Under the pieces are notes generated by a model. The model was not told the DNA's origin and did no database searches. It saw only the letters and a program-made list of their open reading frames with translations. From positions 1-64,000 of the forward strand of contig NZ_CAKRNY010000006.1 of assembly GCF_934371575.1 (NCBI RefSeq): a stretch of DNA of 64,000 nucleotides, in the 5' to 3' direction. A program made the position numbers and the translations under genes. Below, piece by piece: positions 33,745 to 43,058 of the stretch. Numbering within the stretch: position 1 is the first letter of the stretch; every line of letters starts with the position of its first letter. This DNA comes from an uncultured Blautia sp. GTDB taxonomy: Bacteria; Bacillota; Clostridia; Lachnospirales; Lachnospiraceae.

Positions 33745-36700
33745 ATGAGCAACAAGAAAAAGTCCACAGGCTTGTGGAGAGGACTTACATCAGTCTCAGC
33801 CAGTCTTCTTGCAGTAACTGTGGGCGCATCGGCTATCGTGGATACCAATGCGGCATTTATCAATGCACGTCTTGGAATTTCCAGCTACAAGATTGTAGAT
33901 ACAAGTAACGGAGAGAAAACAGATTCCACTTATTTCAAATCTGAGTTCTCAAGCCTTGATGAGGTAATCGCAGCAAAGGATGCTCTTGCAGCAGAGATTG
34001 CATCTGAAGGAACTGTATTATTCAAAAATGAAGATACAACCCTTCCGCTTAATACTTCTTCTGACAAGGTCACCCTTTGGGGATTAAACTCTATTAATCC
34101 TACACTGGGTGGTATGATCGGATCTTCAGTTTCCATTGATGGGGAAGCTGGTCAGAAGCAGTATGACATTCAGACTGCACTGACAGAAAAAGGCTTCACA
34201 TTAAATCAGGATATGCTGGATCTTTACAGCAGTGAGGATGTAAACGGTACATATGGAAGAAAAGGCGGACATTCCTTACAGCCATCTTTCGGAACTATGT
34301 ATGAGAATCCGGCAGCTTATAATGTAGGTGAAGCGCCGGAAAGCATTTACGATGAGGATGTTCTGAAGTCAGCAGATGATACGGTTGCGTTGGTAGTAAT
34401 TTCCCGTGACAGCTCTGAAGCGTCTGATTATAACCCGAATATGACAAGTGCAAATGAGGAAGACAGCTATGAACGCCCGTTGGCACTTTCTGATAATGAA
34501 AAAGCTATGATCCAGCTTGCAAAAGAGCACAGTACAAAGGTTGTTGTTCTTCTGAACACCAACAACCCAGTTGAGATCGATGAGCTGAAAAACGATGATG
34601 AAATCGGTGCGATCCTGTGGGCTGGCGAGCCAGGTGCCAATGGATTTCTGGGTGTAGCAGATGTTATTTCCGGTGAGGTTAATCCATCCGGTCACATCGC
34701 TGATACTTATGCAGTGAACTCCACATCTGCTCCGGCAATGGTAAATTACGGTGTATATCTTTACACAAATAATTCCCAGGCTGGTTCCGATGCAGAGCTT
34801 ACAGAAACAAACAAAGCAGACTGGTATCTGGTAGAGTCTGAAGGAATTTACAACGGTTATAAATATTACGAGACAAGATACGAGGACGAAGTTCTCGGAC
34901 AGGGTAACGCAGATACAGCAGAAGGTGCTACAAGCGGTAATGCCTGGGACTATGCAGCAGAAGTTTCCTATCCATTTGGCTATGGACTTTCCTATACAAC
35001 CTTCGAGCAGAAGCTTGAATCTGTAGATGTACAGGTTGGCGGAACTGCAACAGCAAAGGTAAATGTAACAAATACCGGTGATGTGGCTGGTAAATCTGTT
35101 GTTCAGCTTTATGTACAGGCTCCTTACACAGAAGGTGGCCTTGAGAAATCTGCAATCCAGCTGATCGGTTATGCTAAGACAGCAGTTCTCGAGCCAGGTG
35201 CTTCCGAAGAGGTTACCGTTGAGTTTGATCCTCTTTACATGGCAAGCTACGATGAAGATGCTGTGAAAGAAAACGGTACACAGGGTGCATGGTCACTGGA
35301 GTCCGGTGATTATTACTTTGCAATCGGAAATGGTTCACATGAAGCATTGAATAACGTTCTTGCAAACAAAAATGGCAATGAGGACGGTCTTGTAAAAACT
35401 GCTGATACAGATGAGATCAATGCAGATAATGCAATCAAATGGAATCTTGCAGATACAGATATTGAAACCTATTCTGCTGGTGTAGAAAATCAGCTTCAGG
35501 ATATGGATATCAACAATCTGATCGAGAATACCGTTGAGTATACAACCAGATCTGACTGGTCAAAGGGCTGGGAACCGATAGAGTCCCTGACACCTACTGA
35601 GGCAATGATGGTTGGTCTTACCGATCAGCTGTATGAGCTTACAGAAAATGACGGCGACGGAAGCGGTATTACCTGGGGTGCAGACAATGGCCTGAAACTG
35701 ATCGATATGATGAAGCTTGATGAAAACGGCAATTATGCCGGAGCAGTTGACTTCGACGATCCTATGTGGAATCAGCTTATGGATCAGATCACTCTTGATG
35801 AGGCAATCCAGTTTATTGAAAAAGCAGGCGACGATTTCGAAAATATTGATTCTATCCAGCTTGCCAGAACTTATGCAAACGATGGTCCTCTGGGTTACAC
35901 CGGTGACCAGGTTGGCGGCTATTTCGTAAGATGGTCCAAAGACCTTTCCGACGAAGACTATTACACAGAAGAAACAGACGACAAGGCTACCTACCGTATG
36001 GCAACAATGCCAACAGAGCCGATTGTTGCAGCAACCTTTAACAAAGAGCTTGTTGAAAGAGAAGGCGAGCTTCTCGGAGAAGATGGTCTGTGGGCAAATG
36101 AGAGTTCCCTGTTTGCACCAGGTCTGAACCTTCACAGAACTGTTTACTGCGGACGTAACCATGAGTACTACTCAGAGGATTCTGTGCTTACAGCTTATAT
36201 GGGAAATGCTCTTACAAGCGGACTGAAGAGCAAAGGAACCATGGCTGAGCCGAAGCATTTCGCATTTAACCATCAGGAAGCGAACCGTTCCGGTCTGTCT
36301 ACATTTATGACAGAGCAGGCAGCCCGTGAGAATGAGCTTCGCGGATTTATGATGTGCATGAGTAACAATAATGCACAGGGTGTTATGACCGCATTCAACC
36401 GTGCAGGAACCTCTTTTGTAGGTGCTTACAAGAACCTTCTTGATAATATTGCAAGAGGTGAGTGGGGCTATCAGGGCTGGTTTGTAACTGATATGATCAA
36501 CGGTGCAGACTACATGAACTGGAGAGATGTAACAGCAGCTGGCGGCGGTGGAACACTGACAACTTCTGCATATGATACTTCTGAAATTGGAGCTATGGCA
36601 AGCTCTAAAAAAGCAATCGAGAAGGATGTAAGCTTCCAGCAGATGATGAAGAAGAACATCAAGTATTTCCTGTATCAGCTGGTACAGAGTAATGCGATGA

Positions 36701-36849
36701 ACGGAATCAGCTCCACAACTGAGATCCAGACGGTAAGAACCTGGTATCAGAATGCACTGACAGGCGCAGAGACAGCATTTGCAGCACTTACCATTCTGTT
36801 CCTGATCATGACCATCCTGAAAACTGTTAAATCCAAAAAAGAAGCGTAA
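33745..36849 (+). CDS. Domain-permuted GH3 beta-glycosidase with C-terminal membrane anchor
   Basis: 1,034 residues. The domain order is reversed relative to most GH3: hydrophobic signal/anchor (~11-38), alpha/beta sandwich normally C-terminal (~60-400), YPFGYGLSYTTF and an FnIII-like domain (~409-520), then the TIM barrel (~600-980) with KHFAFNHQEANR and nucleophile Asp916 in WFVTDMINGADY. A final helix (~1010-1028) ends in KSKKEA, so the enzyme stays on the outer membrane face. This order is known for some Ruminococcus and Butyrivibrio beta-glucosidases. A four-helix protein gene follows after 12 bp. Likely activity is beta-glucosidase or beta-xylosidase. Confidence 0.9.
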   Translation: MSNKKKSTGLWRGLTSVSASLLAVTVGASAIVDTNAAFINARLGISSYKIVDTSNGEKTDSTYFKSEFSSLDEVIAAKDALAAEIASEGTVLFKNEDTTLPLNTSSDKVTLWGLNSINPTLGGMIGSSVSIDGEAGQKQYDIQTALTEKGFTLNQDMLDLYSSEDVNGTYGRKGGHSLQPSFGTMYENPAAYNVGEAPESIYDEDVLKSADDTVALVVISRDSSEASDYNPNMTSANEEDSYERPLALSDNEKAMIQLAKEHSTKVVVLLNTNNPVEIDELKNDDEIGAILWAGEPGANGFLGVADVISGEVNPSGHIADTYAVNSTSAPAMVNYGVYLYTNNSQAGSDAELTETNKADWYLVESEGIYNGYKYYETRYEDEVLGQGNADTAEGATSGNAWDYAAEVSYPFGYGLSYTTFEQKLESVDVQVGGTATAKVNVTNTGDVAGKSVVQLYVQAPYTEGGLEKSAIQLIGYAKTAVLEPGASEEVTVEFDPLYMASYDEDAVKENGTQGAWSLESGDYYFAIGNGSHEALNNVLANKNGNEDGLVKTADTDEINADNAIKWNLADTDIETYSAGVENQLQDMDINNLIENTVEYTTRSDWSKGWEPIESLTPTEAMMVGLTDQLYELTENDGDGSGITWGADNGLKLIDMMKLDENGNYAGAVDFDDPMWNQLMDQITLDEAIQFIEKAGDDFENIDSIQLARTYANDGPLGYTGDQVGGYFVRWSKDLSDEDYYTEETDDKATYRMATMPTEPIVAATFNKELVEREGELLGEDGLWANESSLFAPGLNLHRTVYCGRNHEYYSEDSVLTAYMGNALTSGLKSKGTMAEPKHFAFNHQEANRSGLSTFMTEQAARENELRGFMMCMSNNNAQGVMTAFNRAGTSFVGAYKNLLDNIARGEWGYQGWFVTDMINGADYMNWRDVTAAGGGGTLTTSAYDTSEIGAMASSKKAIEKDVSFQQMMKKNIKYFLYQLVQSNAMNGISSTTEIQTVRTWYQNALTGAETAFAALTILFLIMTILKTVKSKKEA

Positions 36850-36861
36850 TCGGAGGTGCGG

Positions 36862-37260
36862 ATGATGAATAAGAATAAAAAATCAATCGGACTGTATCTG
36901 ACGCTTGTAGCAGGCATTATTGCTATCGTAGAGGCTGTTTACTACGGTAAAGTAATGTACACATTCCAGCCGGTATATTATTTCCTGGCAGCAGCAATCG
37001 TCCTTGCGGTACTTTCCTTTGTACTGGTTGGTTTCAATAAAGTGATTACCGGTTTTATCCCGGTTGTAAACGCAGCATTAATGGCAAGCGCAGCAGTATG
37101 GAGCGCTTCCGTAATGGTAAACCAGATCGGATATGTAATTTCCGGACTGGACGGAATGGATACAATTATGAGCTTCATTATTTTCTGCAGTCTGGCAGTG
37201 GCTGGTATGATCCTTAACATTGTAGCTTCTTTCCTGCCGGTTGCCAAAGAGGCTGAGTAA
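36862..37260 (+). CDS. Small four-helix membrane protein, partner of the GH3 gene
   Basis: 132 residues with four predicted helices, short polar ends and a conserved-looking loop NQIGYVISGLDGMD before helix 4. CGGAGGT at 36851 sets the start at 36862 or 36865. Its spacing, topology and the loop resemble the protein at 54361, which also sits beside a permuted GH3 gene (QATYIANVFVSIDGN). I do not recognise a named family. A scaffold or anchor for the GH3 enzyme is inferred from the repeated pairing. Confidence 0.75.
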   Translation: MMNKNKKSIGLYLTLVAGIIAIVEAVYYGKVMYTFQPVYYFLAAAIVLAVLSFVLVGFNKVITGFIPVVNAALMASAAVWSASVMVNQIGYVISGLDGMDTIMSFIIFCSLAVAGMILNIVASFLPVAKEAE

Positions 37261-37283
37261 TAGAATTTGAAAAAATATCTTCT

Positions 37284-37311
37284 GGAGACAGGCGCGTGGC
37301 GACCTGTTTCC
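37284..37311 (+). promoter_or_regulatory. Hairpin between membrane protein and repeat-protein genes
   Basis: GGAGACAGG (37284-37292) pairs with CCTGTTTCC (37303-37311), one G-U. There is no T tract. It may set the 3' end or a processing point before the highly repetitive secreted-protein gene. The rest of 37312-37497 holds TACGTG repeats at 37377 and 37402 and AAAAGGAG as ribosome site. Confidence 0.5.
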
Positions 37312-37497
37312 GGGATGATAAAAAGTTGGGAAAATAAACCACAGCAATTGCAATTATGTCTGGCATGAAGTATTTGTACGTGACTATTCAGAAGGCAGTA
37401 TTACGTGTAACTGTAAAGGTATTGAACAGTTATATTTGTACAATGAATATGAGATTAACTGCACGGCATGCAGTTACAATAGAAAAGGAGAAAAATC

Positions 37498-38628
37498 ATG
37501 AAGAAAAAAGTTTTAGCACTTGTACTTGCAGCATCTATGGCAGCATCCATGGCAACAAGCGTTTCTGTATTTGCAGAGGCAGCTACAGCAACTGTAGCAG
37601 ATCTTCCGGCAGAGGCACAGTTCGAGCCAAACGCAGACTATGATGAGTACACAGTAGTAGAGTACACCATCGAAGACATCCAGGCAGATCTTGTATGCAC
37701 AGTTTCCACAAATAAAGATCACACAGAGTTTTATCTTGAGTGCAACTTCTACGGCGATGACCAGATGACAAAGACAAAATACGATGGAAAAGAGTATACA
37801 GTAGAAGAAGACAAAACAGGCTTTATGAAAGGTGATACACCGGCAATCCTTGGCAAAGCTCTTGAGCAGAACATCTGGGTACCGATCGGTGACGCAGCAG
37901 CATCTGATGATGCAAAGGCTGACGACGCAAAGGCTGATGATGCAAAAGAAATCAAAGGCGTAACAGAGGACAAGCTTCCGGCAGAGCCAATGTTTGAGGC
38001 AAACAAAGACTATGACAAATGGACAGTAGTAGAGTACACCATCGAAGACATTCAGGCAGATCTTGTTTGCACAGTATCTGCAAAAGAAGACAACAGCGAG
38101 TTCTATCTTGAGTGCAACTTCTACGGTGACGACCAGATGACAAAGACAAAATATGATGGAAAAGAGTACACAGTAGAAGAGGATAAAACAGGCTTTATGA
38201 AAGGTGATACACCGGCAATCCTTGACAAAGCAATTGAGCAGGATCTGTGGGTATACTTTGATAATGGCGCTGATGATGCAGACGCAGCAGCTGCAGATGA
38301 TGCAGCAACAGACGGCGCAGCTACAGTAGCAGATCTTCCTGCAGAGCCACAGTTTGAGCCAAACAAAGACTACGATGAGTACACAGTAGTAGAGTACACC
38401 ATCGAAGACATCCAGGCAGACCTTGTTTGCACCGTATCTACAAACAAAGATCACACAGAGTTCTATCTTGAGTGCAACTTCTACGGTGATGACCAGATGA
38501 CAAAGACAACTTATGACGGAAAAGAGTACACAGTTGAAGAGGACAAGACAGGCTTCATGAAGGGTGATACACCGGCAATCCTTGACAAAGCACTTGAGCA
38601 GAACATCTGGGTTACAATTGAGAAATAA
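37498..38628 (+). CDS. Secreted protein of three nearly identical ~94-residue repeats, function unknown
   Basis: 376 residues. The signal peptide ends SVSVFAEA. Three repeats (residues 36-129, 160-253, 280-373) share VVEYTIEDIQADLVCTVS, FYLECNFYGDDQMTKT and EEDKTGFMKGDTPAIL, with few changes. Each has two Cys 15 residues apart (67/82, 191/206, 311/326), suggesting one disulfide per repeat. The linkers are Asp/Ala-rich, one with an ADDAK triplet. It is acidic and non-catalytic in appearance. I do not recognise the family. The context (permuted GH3, four-helix protein, rhamnosidase) suggests surface binding of a glycan or of the enzymes. The start follows AAAAGGAG. Confidence 0.85.
   Translation: MKKKVLALVLAASMAASMATSVSVFAEAATATVADLPAEAQFEPNADYDEYTVVEYTIEDIQADLVCTVSTNKDHTEFYLECNFYGDDQMTKTKYDGKEYTVEEDKTGFMKGDTPAILGKALEQNIWVPIGDAAASDDAKADDAKADDAKEIKGVTEDKLPAEPMFEANKDYDKWTVVEYTIEDIQADLVCTVSAKEDNSEFYLECNFYGDDQMTKTKYDGKEYTVEEDKTGFMKGDTPAILDKAIEQDLWVYFDNGADDADAAAADDAATDGAATVADLPAEPQFEPNKDYDEYTVVEYTIEDIQADLVCTVSTNKDHTEFYLECNFYGDDQMTKTTYDGKEYTVEEDKTGFMKGDTPAILDKALEQNIWVTIEK
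37603..38616 (+). repeat. Three direct in-frame repeats of ~282 bp
   Basis: Units at 37603-37884, 37975-38256 and 38335-38616 are highly similar at the DNA level as well as in protein (for example runs such as GAGTGCAACTTCTACGG occur in all three). This points to recent duplication or gene conversion. Confidence 0.9.
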
Positions 38629-38707
38629 GTGTTGACCATTTGGTAAAAGATAAGCTTACACTTAAAAAATAATATACAGCATTTCGGTAATTGAGGTGTT
38701 GAAACGA

Positions 38708-38737
38708 AAAAGGTGCCTTCGCCATGGGGCACCTTTT
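38708..38737 (+). terminator. Terminator after the repeat-protein gene
   Basis: AAAAGGTGCC (38708-38717) and GGCACCTTTT (38728-38737) form a 10-bp stem with a 10-nt loop. On the other strand it can also terminate the pseudogene at 38739. Confidence 0.75.
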
Positions 38738-38738
38738 G

Positions 38739-38894
38739 CTATGTGGAAATCATCTTCTTCTGGGTTTCTGCAATTCCCTCTTTTTTTCCAGCCTCACGTC
38801 CCCGCGCTTCTCCTCGCATCTCGCCAATTTTAATTCCATCATCCATTATCATCTTACAATAATCATCTTAAAAGAATATAAACTTTTTCTTCAT
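38739..38894 (-). pseudogene. Remnant of an Rpn/PD-(D/E)XK_2 nuclease-family gene
   Basis: Read on the minus strand, a 42-codon frame (38739-38867) encodes MDDGIKIGEMRGEARGREAG and then KKEGIAETQKK before a stop. This is the charged tail typical of Rpn/transposase_31-like nucleases. Just upstream is a ribosome site (38902-38910, complement) and an ATG at 38892-38894 whose frame stops after eight codons. The body of the gene is gone, so it looks like an internal deletion. Confidence 0.55.
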
Positions 38895-38973
38895 TGCGGT
38901 ACTCCTTTGCAAAATTCCGTTCACGTACAAATATTCACACTTTACGATAGAGATGATTATTTTACTGTGGAAA

Positions 38974-38982
38974 TGATACAAT
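38974..38982 (+). promoter_or_regulatory. Extended -10 upstream of the GH78 gene
   Basis: TGATACAAT (38974-38982) has no clear -35. The same string occurs before the AAA/PDDEXK gene at 47453. Apart from the terminator, the remnant and this site, 38629-39154 shows no gene. Confidence 0.4.
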
Positions 38983-39154
38983 GTAGAATAAATAAGGTGA
39001 GAAAAAATAGTTAAAATAACGGATTTTTGTCTTGGCTAAAAGAAAATTTTAAGTACAGATGTAAAAATCTGTGAAAAGCAATGTAGTATCCCAAAAGGAC
39101 ATGTCTGCTTACGCAGACATCACAAAATATGAAAATCGAGGAGGAGAAAAATTC

Positions 39155-42100
39155 ATGAGTATGAAACGAGTGCTTGTAGCATTCATGGGTGTGACACTTT
39201 TGGTTGGCAATGGACCGGTAAGTGTACTGGCGGAGGAAGCTGCTGCTGAAGCATCAGCGGAAACTGCAATTATAAATCTGGAAACTCAGGGGTGTACAAA
39301 CCCAATTGGCGTTGACGAGGTCAATCCTGCTTTTTCCTGGCAGATGCAGTCTGGTGAGATTGGGGCAGCCCAGAAAGCTTATCAGATCGTTGTCCAGGAC
39401 AAGGATGGAAACGTGGTCTGGGATTCCGGTGTGGTAGAAAGCAGCCAGTCAAATGAGATCAAATATGAGGGAAGCAGCCTGACTCCGGCAACTCAGTATC
39501 GCTGGAATGTAACTGTGACCGATAACAAGGATAATACCATCCAGTCTGAGACTGCAACCTTTGAGACCGGTTTAATGGACACTAGCACTGCATCCTGGGA
39601 TGGAGCCAAATGGATCGGAGCAGGAGAGCTTTCTCTTGACGCTGCATCTAAGGCTGTTTTCAATATTTCCGCAGATGTTCAGGTAGCAGAAGGCAGTAAC
39701 GCCGCATCTTTCATTCTTGGCGCTGATGACTTCCGGCTGGAAAATAAAGTGTTCAACAGTGAAATGCAGGAAGGCGAGAACTATGTCCGCGTAGAACTGG
39801 ATCTGTCCGGTGTTGGCGCGAACGGCGGCGCGAAGATCAACGCATACCGCATGGGCTATGCAAAAGACGACGATCCAACCACTCCGTTTTTCACCATTGA
39901 AGATGACGAGGATCTGAATGGCCTGATCACAGACAAGAATAAAAATGAGGCTCATCATATTAACATTTTCTGTACTGCAAGTACTCTGACCATTACTGTA
40001 GATGGAACAAAGGTGGGAGATGACGTCCTGGTAAACACCATGGAAAACGGAAATACTTTCCCGAACCTGAATTCCGTAGGTTTTGCAGCAAATGCAGGTG
40101 ACAGTGCCACATTCACAGATTACAAGATCGAGAATGGTGGAAAATATGCAACTGGAACCCTTCTGGATGCAGAGACTGGCGCAACCTATTCCATTTTTGA
40201 CGGAATGGACGGCGTGACTGTAGATGGCAGCACAATTACCGTAAACGGCGGTGACGCAGGAGTTCTTGGATATGCAGATCCTTCCTACGCAGCTGCACCG
40301 ATGGTCCGTACTGGCTTCGAAGCAAAATCCGAGATCGAGTCTGCAAGACTTTACCTGACTGCACAGGGTATCTATGATTTCTATATTAATGGACAGGAAG
40401 TTGCACCAGACGAATGGTTTAATCCAGGCTCCACGGAGTATGATTCCATTCTTGCTTACAACTCCTATGATGTAACCGATTACCTTCAGACTGGCGAAAA
40501 CGCAATGGGAGCAATCCTTGGCGAAGGCTGGTGGACAGGTATGACCACCTTCGAGTGTACAAATAACAACTACTATGGAGACCAGCCAGCACTGATGGCG
40601 AAACTGGTAGTGAACTACACAGATGGTTCCAGCGACACAGTAGTAACTGATGACGGCAGCTGGACTTATTACAACGATGGTCCGGTACGTCTGGCATCTC
40701 TTTTCCAGGGTGAAAGATATGACGCTACAAAAGAGGCTGCTGTAGAGGGCTGGACTGAGGCTGGATATGATGACTCTGCATGGAATGCTTCCTCTGAAAT
40801 CGAGACCAGAAAACAGTTTGCAGATTATCAGCTGGTATCCCGCTATGATGAGCCAGTTCATGTAATCCGCACCAATGACGTAAAAGAAGCTCTGGGCGAG
40901 ACAAAAGAGGGCTCTGGTTCCTACATCTATGATATGGGTGAAAATGTTTCCGGTGTTCCGGTGATCACCATTCCGGAAGAGTATGCAAAACCAGGAGAGA
41001 CCGTAACTGTCCGTTTCGCAGAAATTCTTTATCCGGAGTTGGATGAATACACCAGCGAAGGCGTTGACGGAATGCTGATGGTGGAGAACTACCGTACTGC
41101 AATGGTAACCGATTTCTACACCATGAAAGAGGGTGAAAACGTATTTTCCCCAGATCTTACCTTCCACGGATACCGTTACATCGAGATCACAGGTCTGGAT
41201 CAGGAACTTCCGGCAGACTGCATTAAGATGCAGGTTCTTTCCTCTCTTGATGCAAGTGCTGAATATGAGTCTTCTAACGAGCTGACCAATCAGCTGTTTA
41301 CGAATATTACAAACTCAACAACCAGCAACTATATTTCCATTCCAACAGACTGCCCGCAGCGTGACGAGCGTATGGGATGGACGGGAGATGCACAGATTTA
41401 TGCACTGTCTGGCTCTTATGTGGCTGACACATACAATTTCATGCGCCAGTGGATGGACACTGTCCGTGCAGACTGTGGTGAAACCGGAATGTCTTCCCAG
41501 TATTGTCCGGCTTTTGTGAACTATGATCTGGAGGCAGATGACAAGATTCCACATAACGGACAGAGCTTCGGTATCACCTGGAACTGTCTGGTTGTAACCA
41601 TTCCCTACAACCTGTATATGCAGACCGGAAAACTGGACATTGTAAAAGATAACATTGATAACATTTACGCGTATGTGGATCATCTTGCTTCTACTCCGAT
41701 GAGCTATAAGGACGAGAATGGAGATAAGAAGGAGGATGCACGTCTGACAGGTGAGACTGGTACACTTTGCGACCACCTTTCCAGAATCCCGACTGATGGC
41801 GTGATGCTTGGAAATGTACTTTATATTAACTGTCTGGATCAGGCAGCAGTTCTTGCTGATGCTATGGGCGATACAGACAAGGCAGAAAGCTATCGTGAGA
41901 CAGCTGCAACTGCAAGAGAAGCCTGGAATGAGTTTTTCATTGATCCAGATACTGGAAAAACAAAGAACACTAAGGGCGAGATCCAGGATACACAGGCTTC
42001 CTATGCAACACCACTTCGTTTCCATGTGGTAAGCGATGAGAATCTGGAAAAGGTTCTGGAGAATTATAATGCAACGATCGCAGAGGCTTCTGGAGAGGAC

Positions 42101-42736
42101 AGCGATGGAATGCCAATCGTTCCTTATACTCTGACAACCGGATTTAATGCAACAGGAAACCTGCTGAATGCACTTTCCGATTATGGCTTAAACGATACTG
42201 CTTATAAACTGTTTGAATCTACCGATTATGCTTCCTGGCTCTATCCTGTAACACAGGGGGCAACCAGTATCTGGGAGCGTTGGAATGGTTATACAAATGA
42301 GCTTGGATTTAATGGAAACAACAGCATGAACTCTTTTAACCATTATTCACTTGGAGCAGTTTACGAGTGGATGGTAGCTTACCAGCTGGGAATCAAGTCT
42401 GATGAGACACAGCCTGGTTATCAGCACTTTATCCTACAGCCTACTGTTGGCGGTGATTTCACAGAGGCAAAAGGAAGCTATGATTCTGTTTACGGAACAA
42501 TTAAGAGTGGCTGGACAGCGGTCGACGGTGTGATGACATCCTATGATGTGACCGTTCCGGCAAATACCTCCGCAACCTTGTACCTGCCAGTATCTGGTGA
42601 GGTAACAGCATGCGACGGCGTAACTGTAACAGGTGCGGCAACACATAATGCAATTGAGACACAGCAGATGGAACTGGTAGCTGGAACTTACCATTTCGAA
42701 GTTGTAGATGGCAATGTGACTGTGACAGCTGCATAA
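39155..42736 (+). CDS. Secreted GH78 alpha-L-rhamnosidase
   Basis: 1,193 residues. ATG 39155 (or 39161) follows GAGGAGGAG; upstream in-frame codons lack a site. The signal peptide ends VSVLAEEAAA. Residues ~45-140 are an FnIII-like N-domain, ~150-330 an inserted concanavalin-like domain, ~380-600 the rhamnosidase N-domains, and ~680-1090 the (alpha/alpha)6 barrel. The family motif PTDCPQRDERMGWTGDAQ contains conserved Glu738, and SIWERWNGYTN and NSFNHYSLGAVYEWM are also characteristic. It releases terminal alpha-L-rhamnose from pectin side chains or plant glycosides outside the cell. I see no wall anchor. A strong terminator follows at 42826. Confidence 0.93.
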   Translation: MSMKRVLVAFMGVTLLVGNGPVSVLAEEAAAEASAETAIINLETQGCTNPIGVDEVNPAFSWQMQSGEIGAAQKAYQIVVQDKDGNVVWDSGVVESSQSNEIKYEGSSLTPATQYRWNVTVTDNKDNTIQSETATFETGLMDTSTASWDGAKWIGAGELSLDAASKAVFNISADVQVAEGSNAASFILGADDFRLENKVFNSEMQEGENYVRVELDLSGVGANGGAKINAYRMGYAKDDDPTTPFFTIEDDEDLNGLITDKNKNEAHHINIFCTASTLTITVDGTKVGDDVLVNTMENGNTFPNLNSVGFAANAGDSATFTDYKIENGGKYATGTLLDAETGATYSIFDGMDGVTVDGSTITVNGGDAGVLGYADPSYAAAPMVRTGFEAKSEIESARLYLTAQGIYDFYINGQEVAPDEWFNPGSTEYDSILAYNSYDVTDYLQTGENAMGAILGEGWWTGMTTFECTNNNYYGDQPALMAKLVVNYTDGSSDTVVTDDGSWTYYNDGPVRLASLFQGERYDATKEAAVEGWTEAGYDDSAWNASSEIETRKQFADYQLVSRYDEPVHVIRTNDVKEALGETKEGSGSYIYDMGENVSGVPVITIPEEYAKPGETVTVRFAEILYPELDEYTSEGVDGMLMVENYRTAMVTDFYTMKEGENVFSPDLTFHGYRYIEITGLDQELPADCIKMQVLSSLDASAEYESSNELTNQLFTNITNSTTSNYISIPTDCPQRDERMGWTGDAQIYALSGSYVADTYNFMRQWMDTVRADCGETGMSSQYCPAFVNYDLEADDKIPHNGQSFGITWNCLVVTIPYNLYMQTGKLDIVKDNIDNIYAYVDHLASTPMSYKDENGDKKEDARLTGETGTLCDHLSRIPTDGVMLGNVLYINCLDQAAVLADAMGDTDKAESYRETAATAREAWNEFFIDPDTGKTKNTKGEIQDTQASYATPLRFHVVSDENLEKVLENYNATIAEASGEDSDGMPIVPYTLTTGFNATGNLLNALSDYGLNDTAYKLFESTDYASWLYPVTQGATSIWERWNGYTNELGFNGNNSMNSFNHYSLGAVYEWMVAYQLGIKSDETQPGYQHFILQPTVGGDFTEAKGSYDSVYGTIKSGWTAVDGVMTSYDVTVPANTSATLYLPVSGEVTACDGVTVTGAATHNAIETQQMELVAGTYHFEVVDGNVTVTAA

Positions 42737-42825
42737 AAATTTTGATGGAATGCTCTATTAAAGAGTGTTGCATAGATAGCTTATCATAGATAAAATCCTC
42801 CGTTTTATTATGATTGAGAGATGAA

Positions 42826-42891
42826 AAGATCAGTACTTGGAGAGAATTTCTGAGAATCAGAAAACTGAAATTCCAGGTACTGGTCTTTTTT
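42826..42891 (+). terminator. Terminator after the rhamnosidase gene
   Basis: AAGATCAGTACTTGG (42826-42840) pairs with CCAGGTACTGGTCTT (42873-42887), with two G-U pairs. An inner GAATTTC/GAAATTC stem is present, and a T tract runs to 42891. Confidence 0.8.
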
Positions 42892-42937
42892 GCGAAAAAT
42901 AGGGGTATGGAACCGACATTTTTCTTAAAACTTTTCC

Positions 42938-42965
42938 TTGCTAAATTGTGAAAGTCTGTTAGAAT
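42938..42965 (+). promoter_or_regulatory. Promoter of the RelA/SpoT-type gene
   Basis: TTGCTA (42938-42943), a 16-bp spacer, then TAGAAT (42960-42965) preceded by TGT (extended -10). The transcript would start about 85 nt before the ATG at 43059. The rest of 42737-43058 is the terminator and AT-rich DNA. Confidence 0.6.
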
Positions 42966-43058
42966 ATGTATAAAATATAGGCAGATATGTCAGCATGTAT
43001 AATTTTGCTGATTGCCTGACTGACATGAAAAAGAACGCCCACATGCGAGGTGACCGCT

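Noticed and set aside
37513..38454. 313-codon minus-strand frame opposite the triple-repeat gene
   Set aside because: It mirrors the repeats, giving Cys/Ile-rich repetitive sequence; the + frame has a signal peptide, ribosome site and terminator.
37603..38616. Direct repeats considered as a CRISPR array or satellite
   Set aside because: Units are ~282 bp, in frame and coding; there are no short repeats with unique spacers and no cas genes.
39572..41167. 531-codon open frame on the minus strand inside the rhamnosidase gene
   Set aside because: The + strand has a full GH78 domain set with signal peptide and ribosome site; the antisense frame gives a Cys/Ile-rich sequence without domain logic.
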